47,082 nucleotides of DNA from Welwitschia mirabilis (Eukaryota; Gnetophyta; Gnetopsida; Welwitschiales). The stretch covers positions 91,766,190-91,813,271 of the forward strand of contig JBOZIK010000001.1 in NCBI GenBank assembly GCA_051453625.1, written 5' to 3'. Of the stretch, positions 11,891 to 23,933 are shown piece by piece. The position numbers and the translations under genes are program-made. A model generated the notes under the pieces. That model searched no databases, had not been told where the DNA came from, and saw nothing but the letters and a program-made list of their open reading frames with translations. Position 1 is the stretch's first letter, and the number at the start of each line of letters is the position of its first letter.

Positions 11891-12840
11891 TAAATAATTT
11901 GAGCTTTTAATTTTCATCTAGATTTTAATTTTAGTTTTCATCTAGATTTTAATTTTCTCAGAAATAAATGAAAACATGTATTGGAAAGCAAAAGTTTATC
12001 ACCTACTTGAAAATTTTTCCTAAGAATCATTTGATCATGATATGTTTTATTCATTTTTTAGTAATAACTTGGTTATCATAAGTATGTAATGTAACTTAAT
12101 TTGGTTTATTTAATTGATTCTTTCTACTTTCTATACATTTTTAAGTTCAACATTAAGTTTGCAAATAGTATCATAAGCTTTACATTCTATCTTAATAGAT
12201 AGGAAGCATTATTTATGCTAATGCATGTTTTGCAAGATTTATGATAATTCCATGATGCATTAGAAAATTTTAAAGACTAATATTTTCTATTTGCATTAAA
12301 GGTTTTCTAAATAATTTAAGTAAGCTTTTAGTTTGTTATTTCCCCTTGGCCATTGGTTTAAATATAATAAGCAATATTTATCTATTAGTAATCCTATATT
12401 TTAGCATAAAGTTTTTAAATATTATTGCAAAATAAAATTTTTGATCACTCATGATTGCTTTTGAATAATAAAAAGGAGATGTAACTTAATCTTTTAAGAA
12501 TATAATAACAATTTTAGCTTAACAATTTCTAACATAGTCCACACAAATACAAACATTTGAAAAAGAGGATGCGAGTGGTCTAACAAGATCTATATGCCAA
12601 GCATCAAAAGGTTTACAAACACTAATGGGTTCAAAAGGCATTTTATTTCTTTTACTAATACTACCTATCTATTGGTATTTATAATGAGAGTTATAAAACT
12701 CATTAGCATCTATAAAAAGGATAGACTAAAAGAAGCCAATATTTAATACTTTGGATGTAATTTTCTTTTTATTAAGATGACCACCGCATACATTATTGTG
12801 ATAAAATTTTAATATACTAACTATTTCATTCTTAAGTGCA
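11890..12840 (-). pseudogene. Integrase of Athila-type element A (decayed)
   Basis: Fragments run in order through an integrase. The zinc-binding start shows FYHNNVCGGHLNKK with both histidines kept, but the expected cysteine pair reads HYKYQ, so both metal-binding cysteines are lost. The catalytic core keeps the first Asp (FDAWHIDLV) and the second (IMSDQKFYF); the glutamate region is not clear. The C-terminal part reads VGDKLLLSNTCFHLF, then LRKLKSR with an adjacent stop where GKLRSRW is expected. This C-terminal motif is duplicated as a 24-bp tandem repeat. Several in-frame stops make it a pseudogene. It would insert the cDNA copy into the host genome. Confidence 0.8.
11911..11958 (-). repeat. 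24-bp tandem duplication in the integrase C-terminus
   Basis: TTTTCATCTAGATTTTAATTTT starts at 11911 and again at 11935. The 24-bp period equals eight codons and repeats the KLKSR-stop motif in frame. Confidence 0.75.
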
Positions 12841-13079
12841 TACATTTGAAAGACTTGATTATCACAATATTTAAACAATAATGATGGTTTCCATAAATAC
12901 TTATGTTGTTGAAATACAATTTCCTTTTTTTTGTTATTTGTCTAGCTTATAATAACACATGTTTCTAGGGAGTTTACTATAAGATTTAAAATTTGCAATA
13001 TCAGCATATCAAGAAAAAAAATTTAACAACAAATAAATTTTCATTTAAAAAACTTTCATTAGTGTTATTTGAATCCACA

Positions 13080-13480
13080 TAAAGGGAAAGTTGAGATAAA
13101 TTATGGACAATAGTATTTTCCTTTCCTATACTTTTTGTAATGGTAATATTAAATCCTTGCACAACTAAAGGTCAACGCATAAGACAAGGTTAAGTTAAGG
13201 GCTTTTTTAGAATATATTTTAAAGTGGCATGATTAATAATGAAAATCCTCAGATAACCAATACGATAGTATCAACTATTTTCAAGAACAAAGATAACAAC
13301 TAGCATCTCTTTTCTAGTAGTCAAACAGTTAAGTTTTACATCATGCAAAGCATTTTTAGCATAGGAAATAACATAGGGTCTACAATTAAGACTTTGAGTT
13401 GAGACTGAACTTGCTACATAATCGGTTGCATTAGTTATCACCTCAAAATGAAAATATCAATTAGGAGCTTGAACAATAGA
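13080..13480 (-). pseudogene. RNase H domain of Athila-type element A (decayed)
   Basis: On the - strand, FEVITNATDYVASSVS corresponds to the FELMCDASDYAVGAVL start of gypsy RNase H; the first catalytic Asp is Asn. It continues with RPYVISYAKNALHD, LNCLTTRKEMLVVIFVLE and INHATLKYILKK, and ends at GKENTIVHNLSQL, matching the usual KGxENxVADHLSRL. Only two stops interrupt about 120 residues, so this is the best preserved domain of the element. It would degrade the RNA strand during reverse transcription. RT lies upstream and integrase downstream. Confidence 0.85.
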
Positions 13481-13639
13481 TGAGTATGATAAATGTTATT
13501 TTAAGTTTTTGAAATTTAGTTTCATAATCAAGTGTTCAAGAGAAAGATGTGTCTTTCAGAAGCAACTTAGTTAAAGGTTTAGTAAAAGAACTAAAGATGA
13601 AATAAGATGATGATAAAAACTAGCATGTCCTAAGAAAGA

Positions 13640-14600
13640 TATTATATCTTTTACACAACTAGTAAATAATGGATGATACTAATCTTCATAGGATTTATTT
13701 CCATATCTTCCTTAGAAATAATATGAACTCGAACAATGCCTCTAATAGTCATAAAATATTATTTCTTCCAACTTGGTTTGAAATTATGATTAATATAATG
13801 ATCTAAGCTCAACTTTAAACAATATTTTATTTAATTGAAAGAATTACCATAAAAGGAAAAATAAATTTCATCTAAGAATTTAGTAAAAAGACCCATCATA
13901 CACCTTTGAAAAGTTGCAAGAGCATTATATAAACCAAAATATATATGACCACAAATAAAAGTTCAAAATGGATAAGTAAAGGTTGTTATTTCTTGATCTT
14001 ATGGAGCTACAAAAATTTTATTATGATTAATATAACAATTTAAAAAATAGTAGTAATAATGCCCAGAGAGTTTACCTAGGGTTTCATCAATAAAAGGAGT
14101 AGAAAAGTGGGTTTTCCTAGTATAATATTAAGAGCACAAAAATATATAAAGATTTACCATTATTTTTTGGGACAACTTGCAAAGGGTCCGTCCATTCATT
14201 ATCTATAATGAGGTAAATGTTGTAATCTTCTCAAAGTTTTATGGTTTATTCTTTAGCTTCTTGAAGTTTTATAGTTTATTCTTTAACAATGTCACTAAGC
14301 TTTATATTTAACATTTGGTAAGGCTAATGAATAGGTTTTGTGTTAGATTGTAAATAGATATGATGTGAACAAATGGAAGGATGAAGTCCAACTAAATCAT
14401 AATAAGAACATGAAAAAGCTTGAGAGCATTCATTTAATAAGTTTGTAATTTATTATTCTTAAAAGGAAATAAGATGCATACTAATGATAATAGATTTAGT
14501 TTAATTACTACCTAGAAAGATATAATTTAAATGATCAATAGTGGCTTTAAATCATCATTAATAACACTATTGACAGCAAAGATATCATTAAAAGAGCTAA
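13640..14600 (-). pseudogene. Reverse transcriptase of Athila-type element A (decayed)
   Basis: The - strand reads DLVGLHPSICSHHIYLQSN (N-terminal connection), DNEWTDPLQVVPKNNG, then VAP-stop-DQEITTFTYPF and FGLYNALATFQRCMMG (13891-13938), all diagnostic of Athila/Tat RT (family: FGLCNAPATFQRCM). Right after this, where FMDDFSVFGDSF is expected, the sequence is IYFSFYGNSF, so the two catalytic aspartates are missing. A 30-bp tandem duplication lies in the N-terminal part. Frameshifts occur between about 14100 and 14200. Confidence 0.85.
14235..14294 (-). repeat. 30-bp tandem duplication in RT
   Basis: AGTTTTATGGTTTATTCTTTA begins at 14235 and recurs with one change at 14265. The 30-bp period is ten codons. 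Confidence 0.7.
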
Positions 14601-14814
14601 GAGTTTGTATTTCATTAAAATCATAACTGAGATATTCAAAATAAATACATGTAATGAGTGTACCAATTTCATTTAAATCTAAGTAAGTTTAACGAGAAAT
14701 TTATATCGTATATCTAAATAAAGCATATCATTTAAAATTAAAAATAATTCATTACTCATAGATTGTATTGTAGGAAAAGGTAAATGTTCATTTAATCCAA
14801 TTGCCTTTTTTTTA

Positions 14815-15420
14815 AACTTCCCATTTGAAAACACATTCAAGGTAATAGAAATATTTTTAAAAACAATTTTTAATGCACCAGATCTAGAGTTAATTTTAGC
14901 ATTAATAGTTACAAGCCAAGATCAATCAAAGAATATGAAATAAATCATTGAATCTATGGATCCTTTGAGAATTGCAAATTCAATACGATAAATAACTTTA
15001 TTTATTTAAATTAAAACATCTTTAAGAATAAAAAATATGGAGTAACTCATTGAATCTATGGATACTTTAAGAATCATAAATTTAATATGATAAATAACTT
15101 TGTTTATTTAAATTAAAACATCTTTTAAGATTCTTAAGAGTTTTACTAAAGTTTCAGTAGCTAGAGAAAGAATTACATTAGTGGGTTAACATGTATGAAT
15201 CCTACGGTTTGGATCCTAAATCTATCAAAGATTTATCAATGATATTATTTTCAATAATAATTAATAGTAAGGAATCTAGGACTAACATATTTTACTAGTA
15301 TTTTGGATTGTAAAAGGTACACAGTAGATGTTGTAAGGTTAACTATTTCTTTAGATAGTTGAATCTTTGTTTTTCAGGTGCACAAATATTTAAGAAATTT
15401 GGCATAAGAAGTAATATGCC
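14815..15420 (-). pseudogene. Aspartic protease region of Athila-type element A (decayed)
   Basis: The active-site segment is NNIIDKSLIDLGS (LIDLGS codons at 15211-15228), which matches the Athila-type LCDLGASINLMP with Ala to Ser. Downstream are KDVLI-stop-INKVIYRIEFAILKGS, matching EDVLVKVDKFIFPVDFVVL, then DSMI and a decayed IILGRPFL, and SGALKIVFKNISITLNVF. The central part is duplicated in tandem (102 bp). The protease would cleave the gag-pol polyprotein. Upstream, SYAKFLKYLCT matches the conserved TYAKFLKEIL that links gag and protease. Confidence 0.8.
14946..15149 (-). repeat. 102-bp tandem duplication inside the protease
   Basis: CATTGAATCTATGGAT starts at 14946 and again at 15048; the units match over 102 bp (34 codons) with about 10-15% differences. 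Each encodes a KDVLI...NKVIY segment followed by ILK. Confidence 0.8.
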
Positions 15421-15439
15421 TACTTACCTCAAGAATGGG

Positions 15440-16903
15440 AAGTTTAATGTTAACATTCTTAAAGCTTTTATGGATATCTTTATAATTATTATTTCTTTAT
15501 CAAATTGAAGATGACTAGAGAAAGGAATGAAATCTTCTAATTTTTTCTTTTGAAAATGTGTCTCAATATTTAGATTAAAGATTTTCTTTTAATTTTTTTA
15601 AATTTTTATTTTCCTCAATTTTAAAATTAGGTTCCAAAATAATTTTATATTTTCAATCTAATGGAATTTGCATTAGTGTTCTTCCATCATATTATTTGAT
15701 TTTGGAGGAGTTAACTGAGATGGTAAATTGGATGACTTTCATCCTGAGTTTGTTATTGGAACATAAATTTAAGTGTTTGTTTCATTTGTTCCATTTGGTT
15801 TACTAATAGTTTTATTATTTCTTCTAATTTATTTTCCTATGATGAAGGAATATATAATGGGTTATGTTGCCATTGAGATTGGTGATTGAAATGATGAAAG
15901 ACATTTAATTATGTTGAAAATTATTTGGTTCTGAGTTAGTATAGTTGTTGAGTAATATTAGCATGATACTTTTAGTTAAAGGCATAAGATTTAGATAATT
16001 GATTTTGTTATAAAAAATTTTGAGTTGCCTCAAAATTTTAACACATTTTTATGTTATAATTCTCTATTTAACCTAACTTACAAAAAAAATAGACTTAACA
16101 AATTTAAAGTTGAATTTTATCTTAGTTTATCTTGTTCTAATTTAAGATTTTTCAATTAAGTAGAGATAATATCCATTATCTTAGTTAACTCTTTATTTGT
16201 TTTATCCTCATTTAAAATATCATTAAGGCTAATTTATTTCTAACATGATTATTTTCAACACTTTCCCACTTATAAGTCACTTCTACTATTTATTCTAATA
16301 TACTCCAAGCTCTATTAGGTGTAGAATTAAATAATTTACCATTGGTTAATGTTTCTACCATTTTTCTCATTTCTGTGTTTAAGCCTTCTAAGAAATATTA
16401 AAATAATCTTTGTAGTTTAAACTTATGATTAGGTTTTTTAATAAGAAGATTCCTATAATGCTCAAAAGTTTTAGAGTAAGATTTACTAGTAGTTTGTTTA
16501 AGGCTACTAATGAGTTTTATCATTTAATTAATATGAGTTGTAAGGAGAAATTTCTTAATGAATTATTTTTTAAATTTTCCAAAATTTAAAATATCCTTAT
16601 TGTGTTTTATAAGCCTAAGCTAGTGCATAGTCCTATCCTGTAAAATTAGAGAAAGAATTACTAGTTTGATTATGATAACATGAGATTTAGGTATAGTCTT
16701 ATAAACCAGATTAAATTCTTCAAGAAATCCATAACGATCCTCATGATCCAAGCCATGAAAACTAGGGCAGTCCCTAATATTTTTAATAGAAAAGGAATTA
16801 TTAAAGGTGAAAGACATGAAGGAATAGTTTTCTGACCCTCAAAAATTTGCTTAAGAGGAGGTTAAGAATTATAATTTTGAGCATTCCTATCTTGAGTGGC
16901 CAT
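15440..16903 (-). pseudogene. gag of Athila-type element A (decayed)
   Basis: The start codon (- strand ATG at 16903-16901) begins MATQDRNAQNYNS and is soon followed by a stop. After a frameshift the longest clean stretch (16620-16817) contains DCPSFHGLDHEDRYGFLEEF, the FxGLxxEDPYxHLxEF motif of Tat/Athila capsid. Further on come YRNLLIKKPNHKF, FLEGLNTEMRKMVETL and a TYKWESVE segment, all in family order. The C-terminal part has a coiled-coil-like LVNQMEQMKQTLKFMFQ. It would form the virus-like particle. The 5' end of this gene is tandemly duplicated. Confidence 0.85.
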
Positions 16904-17413
16904 TTGAAAAGCAAGAGTATTTAAGAATTGTGCAAGATGATAAAAATTTTTGAAAGGTTATGATAACAATGAATGTGGAGAAGGATGGTTTAGAGATGAA
17001 GTTTTAAAACTATGAAATATTTCAAAATATTTTTAAACACCAATCTAAGATATATTCATAGATGCTTTACATGGAAAATAATAGAAAGTTAAGATTTTTT
17101 TATAGAAATAGAATTATTTGAGGTTAAAGATATAAAATAATTAGTTCTACAACCCTCAAACATTTATCCAAGAGGAAGTTAAGAATTTGAATTTTGAGCA
17201 TTCTTATTCTGAGTAGTCATTTACAAAGTAAAAGTATTTTAAGGATTTTATAAGATGATAGCAATCTTCAAAAGATTGTAATAAAGATGAACATCAAGAA
17301 GTATGGTTTGGAGATGAAGTTTAAAACTATAAAATCTTTATAAACATTTGTTAACATGGATGTAAGATCTATTCATAGATTCTTTGGGTCAAAAATAACA
17401 AAAAGAGATGCAT
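16780..17413 (-). repeat. 317-bp tandem duplication of the gag start and leader
   Basis: 16780-17096 and 17097-17413 are direct repeats with a steady 317-bp offset (16875 to 17192; 17054 to 17371), about 25-30% diverged. Both copies keep an ATG (16901-16903 and 17218-17220), followed by MATQDRNAQN or MTTQNKNAQN, and both have a stop a few codons later. Confidence 0.85.
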
Positions 17414-18297
17414 GAAAATAAAGTAAAGTTAGAATATGTTCACTTAGAAGGCTTGCTAAAGTAATAAAGTTATTATAGGTTTATTGATGTGTTTGCAATA
17501 TGGCAAGCATCTAAAAACAAAACTTTAATTATGTGTATGTCTATTCACACAAAGAAGTATGATATCTCACATACAAATCAGAGTTTCCCTAACAAGAATT
17601 CTAAATTCTTGTTAAAATAAAAACTCAATTTTTAAAACAAGGAGATCATACTTTGAGCCTTTATAAAAATAATTGTATACTTAACATAATAAGTTAACTC
17701 AAGGAAAAGAAATAAAGCATAAATAAATCACCTAGGTCAAGTTGCATATATAGTAGAAGAAAATGAGCATCAAACCAACAAAGTTAGTATATAATCTCGA
17801 GAAAAATATTATACATTATCTTATCAAGATATCACTTTACATGATGCAACAATTATTCATTCATAATAGATACAAATGACATTCATCTAATCACAACACA
17901 TGACATATAATATACTTTAAGGATTACATGTATGCAAAGCTTAATTTTACAAAATGTGAAAATAAAAAAATAAATATAATCTTTGATAAATATTCACTAC
18001 TATTATAAATATAATTTATAACTTATAAATAATAAAGAGAGTTAAAGTAGTTAAAACTAATTTAAGTCATTATTATATAAGAATAATATTTCTTAAAAAG
18101 TTCACTACTTGAAATAAGATAAAATGGATATGTATAAGTCATTCAAATATATTATTACGTTCTCTACCAAGTATAAATTAACTTAGAATCAAAACATAGC
18201 ACTTTGAAAACATGATTCTTAAAATTAAAACAGCAAATCATTTGATCTTAATAATAGTTTCACTAAATTTCAATGTATTTGATTTAAAAGGTAACTC
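17414..18297 (-). other. 5' leader of element A, no gene seen
   Basis: AT-rich sequence between the duplicated gag start and the clearly alignable 5' LTR. It should hold the primer-binding site, but I cannot place it with confidence; part may still be LTR, since 17848 matches 7031. Confidence 0.4.
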
Positions 18298-20420
18298 TTA
18301 GACTTGAAATAAGTCATAAAACTAATGTAACATATAATTTAAATTATAAATCAACAAGTATTTGATTAAAAAAAACCAATATGTGAATGTTTATTCTATT
18401 AAAGCAGAACCTAGTTTGATACATGATATTGACTAGAAGAGGAGAGGAAAAAGAAAAAAATGAAAATGAAAATTAAGAAAATGTACTTAAAACTTTTGAA
18501 AACCATAAAAGACATTAGAATATATCTAAAACTACTTTCTCAGAATCAAAATATTTGAGATCAAGTAAGATCAATTAAAATCATTAGAAAATAAATCTTG
18601 AGAAAAATCTACAAAAAAACCTTACCCTATTTTGACTCAGGATATTAAGAGAAATAGAGAACTTGATAAAAAATGTATTTCATATTTTAATATACTAAAA
18701 AAATACTACAAAATTAGATCATAACTTTTTGAAAAAAATAATAATAATGGAAAAAATTCATTATGTGAAAATTGAAAAAATTTAGATTTCATATATTTAG
18801 AATCGCAACTCAATTGTAAATAGATAAAAATGGAATTTTAGAAATTAAATTAGGATTTTGAATAACTATACAAAAACATATAAATCAAGAGAGGAATATA
18901 CTAATAAAGTTTCAAAGCAATTAGATTATAGAAAACAAGTTGTGATTAAAACAAGTATTGAAATTCATTAGTCCATATTTCAATAGAGAAATAGCAAAAG
19001 ATAGAGAGTGAAAATAATGTGAAAAAGTATTTTAAATTCATATTTAAATATATTACACATATACACTAAACTTATGCTATTAAAAAGGAAAAAAAGAACA
19101 ATTCATTATTTAATGCTTTAGAAGAAAGGGTAAAAACATAAGAGGGTGATATTAGGAGAAATGAGAAGAAAGGAGAGAAAGAAGAGATAAGAGGATTAAA
19201 ACACATTCTTCATTTAACATAGAGTCACAAACCATGAAATATCAAAGAATGCTATGATATGTACAAAATTTATAAAAGTTCTATTAGCATTAAATATGCA
19301 ACATGCTATAAAAAGTCTAATCAAATTGGAAATAATGCATAACAAAAATGAATAAATCATGTAAACATAAGCATAAAAACATAAGAAAAAATAACACTTA
19401 TTGAGTTTAGATGAAATCATAGCCATTTTAATTAGTATTCAATTTAAATTATTAAAAGATTTAATTCCTTCTCCTCCTCCTGCACTGCCTGATCACATAC
19501 ACTTCACCACTCCACAATACCCTCTAGATGAATGAAAATGTAAGAAATAAAGATGAAAAATAAATGTGAGAGGATGAGAATGAATGTATGATGCAATAAT
19601 AAATGGAAATGAAGAATGGAATAGGATTATAAAGAAGACTAAAAGAGATTATTAACTTGGAAAATAAGAAATGAAAGAGAGAGATGTGGTCGAAATGGAT
19701 TCTACTATAAAATGAGGCATTAAAATGACATATAATGAATATAATAGCATCTATTGTAAGTGTGTTTCTAATATGACATTGAGATAGGTGGAAGGGGAGG
19801 AGTGAGGAAGCAGATTATAAATGTTCTAGGCTTAATTTTATGTAATGTATGAGTCAAAAATTCTAAATTTCTACATGTGTTTCATTCTCACAAGTTTGCA
19901 ACTACTGTATGATGTTATAACATCAAAATATACTATAAATAGATGTTGCAATGCTAGCAGTAGTTATCATAGTAACCATTATCACTTGCAAATGTAAATT
20001 AACTCCATTACATTATGTATGATTGATATGACAGGAAAACATAAAAATTGACTAAAAAATGACTACAAATAACTAAATTATGGCTCTAAGAATATAAATT
20101 TCTTATCTATTAATGTCTTGATAGTCTCCAAGGATACAGTGTTAGGATGATCTAGAATAGTCACATTAGCAAGTGGATGAAATATGATAATGAAAATTGA
20201 TGCTTCACATATCTACCTCAGATCTTAACCTCCCAATCATAAGCATCATAGTTCACCTCAAAATGGATTAACAAGTATCATTTTGCACTAATTAAATCTC
20301 TAATGCTTTCATCTCCTAAAAATTACAAAATACCCCTAAGTGCACTATTATAGATCTAAAATAATAAAAAATTACAAATTAAAGTTTAATATCTTTTTTA
20401 TTAAAATTTTAGGCTTCATC
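18298..20420 (-). repeat. 5' LTR of Athila-type element A
   Basis: Direct partner of 7380-9530. It starts on the - strand with TGATGAAGCC at 20420; the flanking bases ATAAG (20421-20425) are a candidate target duplication, and ATAAGACAT also occurs near 7125, but the left LTR limit is not secure. A - strand open frame at 19214-19426 is a chance frame within R/U5. Confidence 0.85.
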
Positions 20421-23400
20421 AATAAGACATTAGATGTTTGTTAAACATCCAAAACTCCTTTTAAACCTATGTTTGGACATCTAAAAACCCTTAAAACCTC
20501 AATATCAATAATGTATCACATCTTGATATGTCATATGTTACCAAAAAACCTTAAAAGTACTTATTAGTACCTTAACAATCCTTTATTTTGAATTTAATTC
20601 CATATTAATCACAAATTTAACATTCAAACTACCTAAGCTATCCTTATTCTTTGTAAAAAGTATTCATAGAACAGTTTTAATATAATTGGAAGTCTAAGGA
20701 CAAAGGAAAGTTGGAAAAAATCCAATTTTTACTAAAATCTAAACTTGGTATCAATAGAAAAGTCCATATTAAAAATAAATGAAATTTAGTTATAATGTCA
20801 CTTAGTTTTATGTTTAATACATGCTTTCTTTAATAATAGCTGATGAACAAATTATTATGAATAATAACATTCTATCCATGATAACCCAAAGACCTATAAA
20901 ATGAATAATGTTTTAATCAAAAAACTATAAATGGAGTGTAGAAGATGTAAAGAAAAGACAAACATCCACTATTTTCCAAATGTAAGAAGTATAAAGGTTC
21001 AAATTTAAGTTTCATCAAATGTATTAAAGGTGTAGAAATATTTAAAGTAACATATGTTATAGAAATGTGTATCATATATAATATATTATTCAAATAATGT
21101 GTTTACATAAGTATTCAAAAGATTTATGTAGCTATTAGTCAAGCTGATTATTTTACTACATTATTATGATTTTTAATTATCATTTAAAGCTCATCAATTA
21201 TTAAATTTTACTTTTAATTAAAATGGTTTTATTTTTAAGCTAGTCTCATATTTAATTTTTTTCATTTAATAATTAGCTATATATAAATTATTTTATACAT
21301 AACTAAATACTACATTGTATTTAATCATACAATATAATATTTCAATATGGCATTAGATTCTATGTGAAAATTGTGTGAGTAAAATATAAGACAAGTAAAA
21401 TAAAGGATAGTTAAGAATAAAAAGAAGGTAATGTAGGTAACTTTTTTATTATACAAACTACAATTATTAGTTTGATATCTTGCAAGTAAACAAAATAGCT
21501 TTTAAATAATCAAATACTTTACATCCAATCCTCAAATATTAACGTGCATAAGGAATGTAATTTAAAATAATATTCTTAGATACAAAAACAACATCTTCAA
21601 TGAATAAATTGTTACATGATTAGAAGTGGCATAATAGGAGAAAGTCTACTAGGAGAAAAAATGAATGTAGATGGTCATATAATTAATTCATATTACTCTC
21701 TAGAGTTTGTCTAGCTCACTTAAATATTTAGAAAAGATTTTCCAAGTAGGTATAAAAATGAGAGGAGATTAGGTTCTAAAAGTATTAGATAACCAACTTC
21801 TAAGCTTAATCTAAATATTTTAATTAGATATTTGAAAAATTATCACAAGAAGATAAAAAATAGAAAAAACATATGCTATTTGAAGAAATGAAAAATTTGT
21901 TGAATTCGTTTCTAGTGAAAGGTTGTTATTATATACAAGATAATAATACCAAACAATACTTGATATTATTTACCATTTTCTAACAGTGAAGTCATTTTAA
22001 GTAGAAATTCAATGATCATGTCACATTCAGCATGTTATATGGAACTTTAGGTATGGAGCTTTATAGTAACAAGACTTCACGTCATAAAGGAACAAAGAAA
22101 TAAAGGTTTTCTTTTAATAGACAACTTATGCTAATAATAAAATTTTTCAAAAGGATTAAAAATTAACTTAAAAATTGTTAACCATGTTATTCAAAATTTA
22201 ATGCTATTAGAGTACATGTGATAAAATCAATATTGTCATATAAAACCTTGTTTTCCACCCAAATACTCTATAAATAAACACTAAAACCTTATTTAACCTC
22301 TAGTATTATAGAAATTAACAACCAAAGAAGTTAACTTTTCTAAAAAAATAAACCCTTATAAAATAAAAAATGTATTTTAAAGGATTGTAATCAAAATAAT
22401 TAATATAAAATAAAAATAGTATAACACATTTTATTTTGAAATATTTAATACATAATAGGTATACAAAAATAAGTTTTTATCTTTTTGTCCATATCATTAA
22501 AAAAGTTTCTCAAAAATAAAGGCATTAAACAATGTTAAGAAACAAAGATTACCATCTTCTAATATCATATATAACATTGTACCTCGATGTCCATTTTCCT
22601 TCCCCTGTAAAACTATAAATATTGACTTATACATCTATAAGTAGAATGTATCTTTGATGAATTGAGAAAGTAGTAATACACCTAGTGTCCATGGAAAATA
22701 ATTTATGAATCCTTCGAACTTAGCATCTTAATGAACATTCTTACACTAGGAAAAATGTATTATTAGCTATTATTAATTTTTTTCCTACAACATCCTTTTC
22801 CATTATTTTCTTAAACCTAAATACCATTTCTAGAATTTTTTTTCATTTGTATTTTAATCTCTTTTATTATATCACTTTCAAAATAATAATTAAATGTTTT
22901 AAAATATGGCTATCTACTTTTAAAACATAAATCAAAGATATTCTTTTATGACAATAATTTGTGTATTATAATAAAATCTATTTTCATTATCATCAAGTAA
23001 ATCTATTTCCTAATTCAATAAGTATAATACACCTAGAACTCATAAGTTTTAAAGAGATAAGAAGTAGACATAATTTGTCCCTAATGGCTAAAAAGAATTC
23101 ATGGGCTAATATGAATTAACAAATGAAAATGGAATTTCAATAAAAAATGAAGAGTTGTCATCATGGAAAAATAATCTACCATAAAACTAAGAAGGATTCA
23201 ATTAAAGTAGGGATAAGAAGTAAACATAGCTAAATAACATCAACACAATTAGAAGACAAAGTAAGAGATACAACCATGGGTAAATATCTTATAACTTTTG
23301 GGTTCTTTTAATACCTATCTCATGATAGTAATAGGAATTACATTAGTTTTTAGTTCCTATGGTATATAAGAGATATTTAAAGTTAGGTAATTTTAGATAT

Positions 23401-23880
23401 TCAGATTTCTCTTAGATGATTCTCTATTTGACACTCATTATGGTATATATCATATTTTATAATGATAATATGTATTATTTTTATCTATAATTATTCTTAT
23501 TTAAGACAATTTTATATTCCCACTTACTCATGAGATACCTTTATGAGATGTTTTTTGTATGATATAGTTTACTATTGGTTTTATTTTTCACACATTATCT
23601 TATCCTTTTCTTTACATGAAGTAATTTTGTTTATTTTCTCTTATTTTATATTATGAGTAGCTTTAATATTCTTTCGTAAGGCTATGTCCTTCGGTATTTC
23701 CTACTTAGGAATCTTAATTTTCTTGATTTATTAATAATGATGATTTTTTTGGAGATGTGTGTACATACCTGTGTGTGGGCATGCATTATGTTTGTGTAGG
23801 TGTTATGATATACATACTTTTATTAGATAACATATATGTATTATATATTAAATTTTATATAACATATTGGTTTGAGAGGG
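20421..23880. other. AT-rich, no gene or element recognised
   Basis: About 3.5 kb with stops in all frames, no LTR pair, no conserved motif and no tandem array. Probably deeply decayed transposon or spacer DNA. Confidence 0.4.
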
Positions 23881-23903
23881 AGACGAGATGTTAAAACCTT
23901 TAA

Positions 23904-23933
23904 TGGTCATACCTCCTTTCAGGAGTATAGCCA
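23904..23933. other. Imperfect palindrome
   Basis: TGGTCATACCTCC and GGAGTATAGCCA are near-complementary arms around a five-base loop, in a slightly GC-richer patch. Function unknown. Confidence 0.4.

Larger units (their letters stand above)
7030..20420 (-). mobile_element. Athila-type Ty3/gypsy element, nearly full length, decayed (element A)
   Basis: Two direct repeats of more than 2 kb (7380-9530 and 18298-20420) flank an internal region that encodes, on the - strand from right to left, gag, protease, RT, RNase H and integrase. Reading order and residue patterns match the Athila/Tat lineage. The LTRs begin TGATGAAGCC on the - strand at 9530 and 20420. Total length is about 13 kb, usual for Athila. 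All domains contain stops and frameshifts, and the LTR copies differ by roughly 20-25%, so the insertion is old. The left limit is uncertain between about 7030 and 7380. Confidence 0.85.

Noticed and set aside
19214-19426. 70-codon - strand frame
   Set aside because: Inside the 5' LTR of element A; the homologous part of the 3' LTR is not open.
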